Positions 1-9,291 of a stretch of 23,061 nucleotides of DNA are shown piece after piece; the first letter of the stretch is position 1; the number at the start of each line of letters is the position of its first letter. Origin of the DNA: Symbiodinium natans. Lineage: Eukaryota; Sar; Dinophyceae; Suessiales; Symbiodiniaceae. The translations under genes and the position numbers were made by a program. The stretch is from the NCBI GenBank assembly GCA_905221605.1, contig CAJNDS010000682.1:67501-90561 (forward strand). The letters run 5' to 3'. Under the pieces are notes generated by a model that was not told the DNA's origin, made no database searches, and was given only the letters and a program-made list of their open reading frames with translations.

Positions 1-1160
1 AGCGAAGCACATGGACGGGAAAAAGGAGAAGCAAGTACTTGTTTGTTGCGTAAGGGAGGCCCATTCTCCCCCTAGGACAGGGATGAGTTCCCCTGTTCCC
101 TTCCTTTTGCCTTCTTTAATCTTTCCCCTGCGTTCCAACTTTTCCGTTCCTTCGGTTGAGGAGAAAGAAGGGGGTATATACAAGGACGAAGACGGTTCCC
201 CTGTGCCCCTGTCCAGCATGTTCTTTTGATCTTCCCATTCAGCGAGAAAGGAACAGACAACAAGAGGAAAGCAACAAACCTTCCCATTCAGCGAGAAAGG
301 AACAGACAACAAGAGGAAAGCAACAAACCTTTAACTAACGTACGGTTCTTTCAGGAGAAAAGGAGTCGGATAACAGGAGAAGAACAAGGAAGAGGTAAAC
401 ATGAAAACATGTCACTCTTCTATTTACACACTCTCCTCATCTCTCCTCTCTTCCCTTTCTTGCCTGTCGGAGAAGAAATGAGGAAGAAAATAAACCAAAA
501 AATAAGGGGGAGGCGCCCTGATTCATTCTCACTGCCTTCATCCATCCTCTCCTCTGCTCTCTTATCTTGCTCTCTTATCTCTCTTCTCTGGCTCTGTTCT
601 TGCCGGAAACAAAGATGAATGTCCAAGAACCCAAGATCATCTCGTTACCTTCGTCCTCGCTCACATCTCTTCTCGCTTTTTCTCTGCTCTTTGCTTTTCT
701 TATGGAGGAGAGAATTGCAAACAGTCTCGCGAAGTCAGATTTGGGGCTGCGCGTGTGCACGTGGGGGGCAGTTATGTTGCAAAAAGTGGCCCCTCGCAGG
801 GCTGAGTTCCCCTGTTCCCTCCAGTTTGTCTGCAATCCACCCCCCCTGAGTTCCAACAGTTCTGTTCAGATAGGACAAAACGGCTCCCCTGTTCATTTGT
901 GCGTGTTCTTTCAACAGACTCATTCAGCGAGAAGGAACAGACAACAAGAGGAAAACACCAAGGAATGAACAAAAGTGTTTTTTCTTCTTTCTTATCAAGG
1001 AGAAGGACAAAGAACATTTCAATTGTCGTAACTCTCCTCTCATCCCTTTCTGGTCTTTGGGAGGAAGAAAGAAAGAAGGAATAAACAACAAATTCTGAGA
1101 GGCGCCACTATTCAATCTCACTACCTTCATCCACCCTCGCCTCTCTTCTTTCTCTTCTTT
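1..1160. repeat. Diverged segmental duplication, no gene seen
   Basis: Two related blocks lie here. The first spans about 88-560 and the second about 801-1150. Matching landmarks in the same order are GAGTTCCCCTGTTCCCT (near 84 and 803), CATTCAGCGAGAA (near 236 and 921), and a GAGGCGCC..ATTCA..CTCAC..CCTTCATCCA block (near 510 and 1098). The offset shrinks from about 715 to about 590 bp, so indels have accumulated. Strands are skewed into purine-rich and pyrimidine-rich patches. Open frames of 60-130 codons exist on both strands, but they overlap each other and are rich in Ser/Leu/Phe or Arg/Glu/Lys from the skew, so I call no gene. Confidence 0.6.
232..329. repeat. 49-bp tandem duplication (2 copies)
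   Basis: Two adjacent identical 49-bp units, 232-280 and 281-329, begin TTCCCATTCAGCGAGAAAGG and end AAAGCAACAAACC. A third, diverged and partial copy is at about 920-957. The perfect identity of the tandem pair points to a recent duplication by slippage or unequal exchange inside an older duplicated block. Confidence 0.93.
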
Positions 1161-1218
1161 GAATGTTTGTGTAAGGACACAAATCCATCTCACTACAATT
1201 TCCTCCCGCTTCTCTGCG

Positions 1219-1895
1219 CTCTCTCTCTCTCTCTCTCTTTTCTCTGCCCTTCTCTTCTCTTCTCTTCCCTTCTCCTTCTCTTCTCTTCTCTTCCCTTCTC
1301 CTTCTCCTTCTCCTTCTCCTTCTCCTTCTCCTTCTCCTTCTCCTTCCCCTTCTCCTTCTCCTTCTCCTTCTCCTTCTCCTTCTCCTTCTCCTTCTCCTTC
1401 TCCTTCTCCTTCTCCTTCTCCTTCTCCTTCTCCTTCTCCTTCTCCTTCTCCTTCTCCTTCTCCTTCTCCTTCTCCTTCTCCTTCTCCTTCTCCTTCTCCT
1501 TCTCATTCTCCTTCTCCTTCTCCTTCTCCTTCTCCTTCTCCTTCTCCTTCTCCTTCTCCTTCTCCTTCTCCTTCTCCTTCTCCTTCTCCTTCTCCTTCTC
1601 CTTCTCCTTCTTCTTCTCCTTCTTCTTCTTCTTCTTCTTCTTCTTCTTCTTCTTCTTCTTCTTCTTCTTCTTCTTCTTCTTCTTCTTCTTCTTCTTCTTC
1701 TTCTCCTTCTCCTTCTCCTTCTCCTTCTCCTTCTCCTTCTCCTTCTCCTTCTCCTTCTCCTTCTCCTTCTCCTTCTCCTTCTCTTCCCTTCTCCTTCTCC
1801 TTCTCCTTCTCCTTCTCCTTCTCCTTCCCCTTCTCCTTCTCCTTCTCCTTCTCCTTCTCCTTCTCCTTCTCCTTCTCTTCTCTTCTCTTCTTCTT
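1219..1895. repeat. Long pyrimidine microsatellite (TTCTCC/TTC)
   Basis: A CT dinucleotide run (about 1219-1238) leads into TTCTC-type repeats, then a TTCTCC hexamer array to about 1614, a pure TTC array (about 1619-1703), and TTCTCC again to about 1880 with a few TTCCCC and TTCTTC variants. From 1247 to 1895 the top strand has a single purine, the A at 1505. All six frames are therefore open as homopolymeric Ser-Pro, Ser-Phe, Arg or Glu-Gly strings. These are products of the repeat and not proteins. Confidence 0.97.
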
Positions 1896-1940
1896 GTTCT
1901 TCCTGGGGACGGCCTTGGGCAGGGGGGGGCTGGAATTTAA

Positions 1941-2903
1941 GTCACCCTTAAGTTTTTGGAAAACTGAGCTCCCGAAATGACAAATCGCAAGCAGTGTCCC
2001 CCGTAAGCGTTTGGAAAACTGAGCTCCCAAAACGATAAATCGCAAGCAGTGTCCCTCTTAAGTTTTTGGAAAACTGGGCTCCCAAAATGACAAATCGCAA
2101 GCATTGTTACCCCTGAAGTTTTGGAAAACAGGGCTTCCAAAATGACAAATCGCAAGCAGACTCCCCTTTAAGCGTTTGGAAAACTGAGCTCCCAAGATGA
2201 GAAGTCGCAAGCATTGTCCCCCTGAAGTTTTGGAAACAGAGCTTCCAAAATGACAAATCGCAAGCAGTGTCCCCCTCTAAGTTTTTGGAAAACCGAGCTC
2301 CCAAAATGACAAATCGCAAGCGTGCCCCCCTTAAGTTTCTGGAAAACTGAGCTCCCAAAATGACAAATCGCAAGCAGTGTGCCCCCTTAATTTTTTGGAA
2401 AACCGAACTTTCAAAATGACAAATCGCAAGTAAGTGTTCGGAAAACTGAGCTCCCAAAAGGACAAATCGCAAGCAGTGTCCCCCTTCAGTTTTTGGAAAA
2501 CGGAGCTCCCAAAATGACAAATCGCAAGCTGTGTCACTGTGTCCCCCCTCTTTTTTTTGGAAAGCTGAGCGCCCAAAATGACAGATCGCAAGCAGTGCCC
2601 CCCTGATTTTTTTGGAAAATGGAGCTCCCAAAATGATAAATCGCCAGCAGTGTCCCCTTTAAGTTTTTGGACAACTGAGCTCCTAAAATGATGAATCGCA
2701 AGCAGTGTCCACCCTAAAGTTTTTGGAAACCTGAGGTCCCAAAATGACAATTCGCAAGCAGTGTACCCCTGCTTTTGGAAAACTGCGCTCCCAAAATGTC
2801 AAATCGCCAGCAGTGTCCCCCGTAAGTTTTTGAAAAACGGAGCTCCCAAAATGACAAATCGCAAGCAGTGTCCCCCTTAAGTTTTTGGAGAACTGAGCTC
2901 CCA
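1941..2903. repeat. Satellite A, first array (~55-bp unit, ~18 copies)
   Basis: A head-to-tail array of a unit of about 55 bp. The core is CAAATCGCAAGCAGTGTCCC, then a variable C/T stretch, then TTTTTGGAAAACTGAGCTCC, then CAAAATGA. I count 17 CGCAAG/CGCCAG landmarks between about 1986 and 2861, a mean spacing near 54.7 bp. Units differ by substitutions and small indels: one at about 2425-2460 is shortened and one near 2523-2588 is lengthened. Frames on the minus strand translate as CDLSFW or AICHFGS repeats, which reflect the satellite rather than a gene. Confidence 0.95.
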
Positions 2904-3051
2904 CATACTACATATTCAAGGTTAGATAGTTTAGATAGTTTAGGTGGTTTCGGGCCTTTCTACCCTGTCCCCCTGGCCGCCTGGCGCCCCTCCCCCCCCC
3001 GGTGGCTTAAATAGGGTTTATTTGGAAGCTAGGGCTCGGGTTTTGCCCGTG
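2904..3051. other. Spacer with a trace of the 9-bp repeat
   Basis: Just after satellite A, 2920-2947 reads AAGGTTAGATAGTTTAGATAG and continues as the same 9-bp motif that forms the large array at 10.4-12.8 kb. It is followed by a GC-rich stretch with a C run near 2991-3000 and no coding signal. Confidence 0.8.
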
Positions 3052-3410
3052 GCAAAGACAAGATGGTACTCGTCTTCGTCTTTCCTCTCTTTCTTGTCTT
3101 TCTTCTCTCTTGTTCGTTTGCCTTTGAAATAAAAAACCAAAGGAAGAACAATGAAAATGAAAGGAACTCGCTTTCTTTTCCGTTTGGGAACAATGGAAAG
3201 AACCGAGGAGATAGGGCAAGGGGAGGGATACGCTGAAGCATGGACAGGGGCCACGTCACTTTCCCCAACCATTGAAAAAGCATAAGAAAAGAAAAGGGCC
3301 TCCATTTCCCTGTGTTTTTGTCTTTTCTTGTGTTTTTTTGTCGGTGAAGAGAAGGGAGAAGGGAGAAGGGAGAAGGAGGAGGATAAATAGACAGGATTGA
3401 TTCTTAACAG

Positions 3411-3775
3411 GAAGAGCAAAGACAAGAATAGAAGAGAGATTAATAAAGGAGAAGGAAAGACAAAACAAGGCACAGAGAAGATGGAACTTATCGATCCTCT
3501 CTCCCTTATCTCTCCCTTCCCTCTTCCTTGTCGAAATAAGGAGAACAAAAAGGAAGAAGTATGAACAAAGGAGAAGGGTAAGGAAAGGAACAGAAGAGAT
3601 AGGCCGAGAAGTGGGATATGATGAAGTACGGCAAGGTCCACGTGCAAGGAGTCACCAGCTTTATCATTCAAGTTCCTTTCCTGCTTTTAATCAGTTAAAA
3701 GGTAATAGATGGAGAGAAGGGAAAAAGAAGTGAGAGAGGAGAGATCACAAGGATGCCTTTTTTCTGGAAGCGTAC
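3411..3775. repeat. 365-bp near-identical direct repeat, copy 1
   Basis: This segment matches 4364-4728 over an equal length of 365 bp. I see only two clear substitutions: TTAATAAAGG versus TGAATAAAGG near 3442, and AAGGAGAAC versus AAGGAAAAC near 3538. It starts GAAGAGCAAAGACAAG and ends GGAAGCGTAC. Such identity against diverged neighbours points to recent duplication or gene conversion. Confidence 0.93.
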
Positions 3776-3805
3776 AGCAAGCGCCTGCTTCCATCGCGCA
3801 TAGAG

Positions 3806-3950
3806 TGAGATAGAGAGACTGAGAGACTGAAAGACTGAGAATGAGTGAGTGAGAGATAGAGGTAGGGACAGGGAAAGAGCGAAAGCTAAAGAAAGAGCGA
3901 AAGAAAGATAGATAGCGACAGGGATAGAGACAGAGAGAGACATTGTTGTT
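3806..3950. repeat. Degenerate GAGA-type purine-rich repeat
   Basis: An imperfect series of GAGA, GAGACT, GAGTGA and GAAAGA motifs lies between the first B module and the second A module. It is purine-rich on the top strand, the opposite of the 1.2-1.9 kb tract. The minus-strand open frames across it (Ser/Leu/Phe-rich) reflect the composition. Confidence 0.7.
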
Positions 3951-4363
3951 TTTTGTTTCGGGGGCGTCCTTTTTTCTCGCTTGAAGATGCAGAAAAACGA
4001 TCCAAAGGGACACCCGTTCCATCGCCCATGGCCAAGAGAAGATGGTACTTGTCTTCATCTTTCCTCTCTTGTCTTTGTTCTCTCTTGTTCGTTTCCCTGT
4101 AAAATAAAAAAGCCAAAGAAAGAACCATGAAAATGAAAGGAACTCGCTTTCTTTTTCCGTTTGGGAACAACGATAATAGCCGAAGAGATACGGCGAGAGG
4201 AGGGATATGCTGAAGCATGGAGGAGGGCCACGGGCAAGCAGCCAACCCCGCTCACTTTCCCCAACCATTGAAAAAGGATAAGAATGGAAAAAGGGCCTCC
4301 GTCCCCCTCTTACTTTAATTTCTATTGTGTTTTTGTCGTTGAAGAGGAGGGAGAGAGAAGGAG

Positions 4364-4728
4364 GAAGAGCAAAGACAAGAATAGAAGAGAGATGAATAAA
4401 GGAGAAGGAAAGACAAAACAAGGCACAGAGAAGATGGAACTTATCGATCCTCTCTCCCTTATCTCTCCCTTCCCTCTTCCTTGTCGAAATAAGGAAAACA
4501 AAAAGGAAGAAGTATGAACAAAGGAGAAGGGTAAGGAAAGGAACAGAAGAGATAGGCCGAGAAGTGGGATATGATGAAGTACGGCAAGGTCCACGTGCAA
4601 GGAGTCACCAGCTTTATCATTCAAGTTCCTTTCCTGCTTTTAATCAGTTAAAAGGTAATAGATGGAGAGAAGGGAAAAAGAAGTGAGAGAGGAGAGATCA
4701 CAAGGATGCCTTTTTTCTGGAAGCGTAC
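4364..4728. repeat. 365-bp near-identical direct repeat, copy 2
   Basis: Second copy of the 3411-3775 segment, 953 bp downstream in the same orientation. Identity stops at GCGTAC, after which copy 1 continues AGCAAGCGCC and copy 2 continues TGCAAGGAAT. Confidence 0.93.
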
Positions 4729-5206
4729 TGCAAGGAATAGAAGAGACAGGAAGCAAGGAGAGGGACGCACTAAACAAGGCGCAAAGAAGGTGGCATTCCT
4801 CTAGACCCATCATCTCTCCCCTGTCCCTTTTGAATGAGAAGGTGCGTCCTTTTTTCTCGCTTGAAGATGCAGAAAACGATCCAAAGGGACACCCGTTCCT
4901 TACCCATGGCAAAGAGAAGATGGTGCTTGTCTTCATCTTTCCTCTCTTGTCTTTGTTCTCTCTTGTTCGTTTCCCTGTAAAATAAAAGCCAAAGCTAGAA
5001 CAATGAAAATGAAAGGAACTCGCTTTCTGTTTCCGTTTGGGAACAATGAAAAGAACCGAAGAGATAGGGCGAGAGGAGGGATATGCTGAAGCATGGAGGA
5101 GGGCCACGGGCAAGCAGCCAACCCAGCCACTTTCCCCAACCATTGAAAAAGTATGAGAATGGAAAAGGGCCTCCATTCCCCTCTTGTTTTCTTTTCTTGT
5201 GTTTTT

Positions 5207-5306
5207 NNNNNNNNNNNNNNNNNNNNNNNNNNNNNNNNNNNNNNNNNNNNNNNNNNNNNNNNNNNNNNNNNNNNNNNNNNNNNNNNNNNNNNNNNNNNNN
5301 NNNNNN
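5207..5306. other. Assembly gap (100 N)
   Basis: Exactly 100 N, the usual placeholder for a gap of unknown size. The 86 bp before it (5121-5206, ACCCAGCCACTTTCC to GTGTTTTT) are repeated without visible difference directly after it (5307-5392). Either two overlapping contig ends were not merged, or the gap hides further tandem copies. Confidence 0.98.
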
Positions 5307-5585
5307 ACCCAGCCACTTTCCCCAACCATTGAAAAAGTATGAGAATGGAAAAGGGCCTCCATTCCCCTCTTGTTTTCTTTTCTTGTGTTTTTTCCGTTAA
5401 ACAAAAAGGAGGAGGAGAGATAGGCAGGATTGCATTTTTAACAGGAAGAGCAAAGACAAAACAAGGCACGGAGAACATGGGACTCATCTTTATCGATCCT
5501 CTCTCCCTTATCTCTCCCTTCCCTTTTTCTTTTCGAAATAATGACAACAAAAAGGATGAATTGTGAAAACAGGAGCAGGGTAAGG

Positions 5586-5641
5586 TTGGTACTGTTGAAC
5601 CGCCTTGTTTTAGAGGAAACAGGGCGGTTCAACAGTACCAA
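5586..5641. repeat. Near-perfect 25-bp hairpin
   Basis: Left arm 5586-5610 (TTGGTACTGTTGAACCGCC then TTGTTT) pairs with right arm 5617-5641 (AAACAG then GGCGGTTCAACAGTACCAA). The loop is TAGAGG. The only disruption I see is one position that can wobble pair in RNA. The outer 19 bp are perfect. A partial copy follows at 5669. It could be a small foldback mobile element or a structured RNA locus; the sequence does not decide. Confidence 0.92.
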
Positions 5642-5668
5642 ACTTTCAGAGACATTCTCTAAGAACAT

Positions 5669-5710
5669 TTGGTACTGGTGAACCGCCTTGTTTTAAAGGA
5701 AAAAGGGGCA
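5669..5710. repeat. Truncated second copy of the hairpin
   Basis: TTGGTACTGGTGAACCGCC and TTGTTTTAAAGGAAAAAGGGG repeat the left arm, loop and first bases of the right arm of the 5586-5641 hairpin, with one T-to-G change in the arm. The rest of the right arm is missing and AT-rich DNA takes over at about 5710. Confidence 0.85.
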
Positions 5711-5729
5711 TAATTTAATTCGTAGTAAT

Positions 5730-5924
5730 CTCCAGATTTACCCCTAATTGAATTGGTTTAAACAATTTAACTAATTGAATTTATTTAAAGAATTTACTCC
5801 CGCAGAACTAAATTATTTAAATTGTTTTTCACGCATTCGGATTAAATTAATTTAGATAATGTAATTCTGTGGAATTAAATTATTTAAATACATTAAATTG
5901 TATTAAGTAGAGGTAAATCTAGAG
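5730..5924. mobile_element. 195-bp AT-rich foldback, MITE-like
   Basis: The ends are imperfect inverted repeats. CTCCAGATTTACCCCTAATT (5730-5749) corresponds to the complement of the right end, CTCTAGATTTACCTCTACTT (5905-5924). Inside, about 5774-5820 and 5835-5885 are also mutually complementary with scattered mismatches, so most of the segment folds on itself. It is far more AT-rich than its surroundings and carries no open frame. It sits exactly at the left edge of satellite B, so a target duplication cannot be read. The MITE-like label is an inference from terminal inverted repeats, small size and lack of coding capacity. Confidence 0.7.
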
Positions 5925-8694
5925 ACCTGCAAATGCCACACAAAACGGAAGAGGGTAGGAACAACTTTGCGGGTCGAAATTTGCCGGGATCCCCTTGGCG
6001 CCCTGCGAACGTCCTGCAAATACCACACCACACAAAACGGAAGCGGGTAGGTGCAACCTTTACAGGTCGAAATTTGCCGGGATCCCTTAAGCGCCCTGCC
6101 AAAGTCCTGCAAATACCACACAAAACGGAAGAGGGTAGGAACAACTTTGCGGGTTGATATTTTCCGGGACCCCTTGGCGCCCTGTCAAAGTCCTGCAAAT
6201 ACCACGCAATACGGAAGAGGGTAGGAACAACTTTGCGGGTTGAAATTTGCCGGGATCCCCTTGGCGCCCTGCCAAAGTCCTGCAAATACCACACAAAACG
6301 GAAGAGGGTAGGAACAACTTTGCGGGTTGAGATTTGCCGGGATCCCCTTGGCGCCCTGTCAAAGTCCTGCAAATACCACGCAAAACGGAAGAGGGTAGGA
6401 ACAACCTTTACGGGTCGAAATTTGCCGGGATCCCCTTGGCGCCCTGCCAAAGTCCTGCAAATACCACACAAAACGGAAGAGGGTAAGAACAACTTTGCAT
6501 GTCGAAATCTGCCGGGGTTCCCTTGGCGCCCTGCCAAAGTCCTGCGAATACCACACAAAACGGAAGAGGGTAGGAACAACTTTGCGGGTCGAAACTTGCC
6601 GGGAGCCCCTTGGCGCCCTGCCAAAGTCCTGCAAATACTACACAAAAAGGAAGAGGGTAGGAACAACCTTTACAGGTCGAAATTTGCCGGGATCCCCTTG
6701 GGGCCCTGCCAAAGTCCTGCAAATACCACACAAGAAGGAAGAGGGCAGGAACAACCTTTACAGGTCGAAATTTGCCGGGATCCCCTTGGCGCCCTGCGAA
6801 AGTCCTGCAAATACCACACAAAACGGAAGAGGGTAGGAACAACTTTGCGGGTCGAAATTTGCCGGGATCCCCTTGGCGCTACCACGCAAAACGGAAGAGG
6901 GTAGGAACAACCTTTACAGGTCGAAATTTGCCGGGATCCCTTTGGCGCCCTGCCAAAGTCCTGCAAATACCACACAAAACTGAAGAGGGTAGGAACAATT
7001 TTGCGGGTTGAAATTTGCCAGGATCCCCTTGGCTTCCTGTCAAAGTCCTGCAAATACCACACAAAACGGAAGAGGGTAGGAACAACTTTGCGGGTTGAGA
7101 TTTGCCGGGATCCCCTTGGCGCCCTGCGAAAGTCCTGCAAATGCCACACAAAACGGAAGAGGGTAGGAACAACTTTGCATGTCGAAATTTGCCGGGATCC
7201 CCTTGGCGCCCTGCCAAAGTCCTGCAAATACCACACAAAACGGAAGAGGGTAGGAACAACTTTGCCGGGTTGAGATTTGCCGGGAGCCCCTTGGCGCCCT
7301 GCCAAAGTCCTGCAAATACCACACAAACGGAAGAGGGTAGGAACAACCTTTACAGGTCGAAATTTGCCGGGATCCCTTTGGCGCCCTGCCAAAGTCCTGC
7401 AAATACCACACAAAACGGAAGATGGTAGGAACAACTTTGCGGGTTTAAATTTTGCGGGATCCCCTTGGCGCCCTGCGAAAGTCCTGCAAATACCACACAA
7501 AACGGAAGAGGGTAGGAACAACTTTGCAGGTTGAGATTTGCCGGGAGCCCCTTGGCGCCCTGCCAAAGACTTGCAAATACCACACAAAACGGAAGAGGGT
7601 AGGAACAACTTTGCATGTCGACATTTGCCGGGATCCCCTTGGCGCCCTGCCAAAGTCCTGCAAATAACACACAAAACGGAAGAGGGTAGGAACAACTTTG
7701 CAGGTCGAAATTTGCCGGGATCCCCTTGGCGCCCTGCCAAAGTCCTGCAAATACCAGGCGCCATGCCAAAGTCTTGCAAATGCCACACAAAACGGAAGAG
7801 GGTAGGAACAACTTTGCGGGTCGAAATTTGCCGGGATCCCCTTGGTGCCCTGCGAAAGTCCTGCAAATACCACACAAAACGGAAGAGGGTAGGAACAACC
7901 TTTGCGGGTCGAAATTTGCCGGGATCCCCTTGGCGCCCTGCCAAAGTCCTGCAAATACCACGCAAAACGGAAGAGGGTAGGGACAACTTTTACAGGTCGA
8001 AATTCGCCGGGGTCCCCTTGGCGCCCTTCCAAAGTCCTCCAAATACCACACAAAACGGAAGAGGGTAGGAACAACTTTGCGGGTTGAGATGTGCCGGGAT
8101 CCCCTTGGCGCCCTGCAAAAAGTCCTGTAAATACCACACAAAACGGAAGAGGGTAGGAACAACTTTGCAGGTCGAAATTTGCCGGGATCCCCTTGGCGCC
8201 CTGCCAAAGTCCTGCAAATACCACACAAAACGGAAGAGGGTAGGGACAACTTTTACAGGTCGAAATTTGACGGGGTCCCCTTGGCGCCCTTCCAAAGTCC
8301 TCCAAATACCACACAAAACGGAAGAGGGTAGGAACAACTTTGCGGTCGAAATTTGCCGGGATCCCCTTGGCGCCCTGCAAAAAGTCCTGTAAATACCACA
8401 TACCACACAAAACGGAAGAGGGTAGGAACAACTTTGCGGGTTGAGATTTGCCGGGAGCCCCTTGGCGCCCTGCCAAAGTCCTGCAAATACCACACAAAAC
8501 GGAAGAGGGTAGGAACAACTTTGCGGGTCGAAATTTGCCGGGATCCCCTTGGCGCCCTGCGAAAGTCCTGCAAATACCACACACAAAACGGAAGAGGGTA
8601 GGAACAACTTTGCGGGTTGAGATTTGCCGGGAGCCCCTTGGCGCCCTGCCAAAGTCTTGAAATGCCACACAAAACGGAAGAGGGTAGGAGCATT
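5925..8694. repeat. Satellite B (87-bp unit, ~32 copies)
   Basis: A head-to-tail array with consensus AAATACCACACAAAACGGAA, GAGGGTAGGAACAACTTTGC, GGGTCGAAATTTGCCGGGAT, CCCCTTGGCGCCCTGCCAAA, GTCCTGC, totalling 87 bp. I count 32 GGAAGAGGGTAGG-type landmarks from about 5947 to 8674. Two main variants alternate irregularly: ACTTTGCGGGT and ACCTTTACAGGT. Most units carry GGATCC and GGCGCC. The array has one shortened unit (junction near 6878) and one with a partial internal duplication (near 7755-7780). All frames stay largely open on both strands (such as TLFRFVWYLQDF, ICRTLAGRQGDPGKF) because 87 is divisible by three. This is not coding evidence. Confidence 0.97.
7983..8400. repeat. Three-unit higher-order duplication in satellite B
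   Basis: Units beginning GGACAACTTTTACAGG with the rare variants GGGGTCCCCTTGGCGCCCTT and CAAAGTCCTCC, followed by a unit with CTGCAAAAAGTCCTGTAAAT, occur at about 7981-8136 and again at about 8244-8398. The offset is about 263 bp, close to three units. The shared rare variants show that a three-unit block was copied within the array. Confidence 0.88.
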
Positions 8695-8702
8695 GTAAAG
8701 TC

Positions 8703-9130
8703 CCTCTTAGGGTTTAGGGTTCAGGGTTTGGGGTTTAGGGTTTATGGTTCAGACCCTAAATCCGAACCTCTACGCGTCCTCAAAGCCCGACTCCTCAAGT
8801 CAAAGCTAAGCCATTTAAACCGCTAAATCCGGAGACGCTTAAATACCCCCCAAACCGACCCCAAACCCTAAACCCCAAATCCTAAATCCCTAAACCCCAA
8901 ACCCTCTAAACCCCAAACCCTAACCCCAAATCACAAACCCTAAACTCTTAAACCGCAAACCCCTTAACCCTCAGCCAAAACCACAAACCCTCAACCCTGA
9001 GCTACCCTAAACCCCAAATCCTAAACCCCTAAACCCCCAAACCCCCAAACCCTAAACCCTAAACCCCAAACCCTACCTCAACCCTAAACCCTCAACCCTA
9101 AACCCAGAAACCCCAAACCCTAAACCCTAG
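8703..9130. repeat. Degenerate telomere-like DNA, strand switch
   Basis: Positions 8708-8752 carry degenerate TTTAGGG units (GGGTTTAGGGTTCAGGG, then GGGTTTAGGGTTTATGG). After about 90 bp of mixed sequence, 8850-9128 carries degenerate CCCTAAA units with many ACCCCAA, ACCCTCA and CCCCAAAT variants. The orientation flips between the two parts. No gene is visible. Confidence 0.9.
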
Positions 9131-9150
9131 ACTAGGTAAGGAACAAGGGG

Positions 9151-9236
9151 TAAGGATTAAGGAATAGGGAATAGAGAATAGGGAATAGAGAATAAGGAAT
9201 AAGGAATAAGGAATATTGAATAAGGAATAAGGAATA
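9151..9236. repeat. GGAATAA/GGAATAG heptamer array
   Basis: About twelve units of a 7-bp repeat, GGAATAG then GGAATAA, with one GGAATAT and one TGAATAA variant. It shares the 7-bp period of the neighbouring telomere-like repeats but not the sequence. It is followed by about 55 bp of non-repeated DNA. Confidence 0.88.
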
Positions 9237-9291
9237 CAGACCAAGATCCTCACCAAGGCCACGGGTCAAATAATACATAAAGGGTTCTCTT

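Larger units (their letters stand above)
3052..5580. repeat. Three-copy ~0.9-kb module array
   Basis: Long direct repeats recur in the same order. The landmark ATGAAAATGAAAGGAACTCG is at about 3151, 4127 and 5003. CCCCAACCATTGAAAAAG is near 3263, 4259, 5135 and 5321. Each module has an A part (about 3052-3410, 3965-4363, 4845-5440) and a B part (3411-3775, 4364-4728, and a shorter, diverged copy at about 5440-5580). The segments at 3776-3964 and 4729-4844 are not shared. Frames of up to 254 codons run through on the minus strand, but they are low-complexity (Ser, Leu, Phe) with no recognisable domain, and the strand is simply pyrimidine-rich. I call no gene. Confidence 0.85.

Noticed and set aside
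1159-2045. Long open frames with Ser-Pro, Ser-Phe, Arg and Glu-Gly homopolymers
   Set aside because: They exist only because a pyrimidine microsatellite has no stops in any frame. Both strands are open at once.
3007-5550. Ser/Leu/Phe-rich minus-strand frames, some with signal-peptide-like hydrophobic starts
   Set aside because: They follow from the pyrimidine-rich strand, overlap one another in different frames, and one crosses the N gap. No domain or conserved residue pattern is visible.
5893-8693. Frames of up to 438 codons on both strands (TLFRFVWYLQDF, ICRTLAGRQGDPGKF, NLPGSPWRPAKVLQIPHK)
   Set aside because: The unit is 87 bp, divisible by three, so one open unit makes the whole array open. 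Several frames on both strands are open simultaneously, and indels shift them without consequence.
5925-8694. CRISPR-like array
   Set aside because: Units are continuous 87-bp tandem repeats with no unique spacers of constant size, in a eukaryotic-type context.
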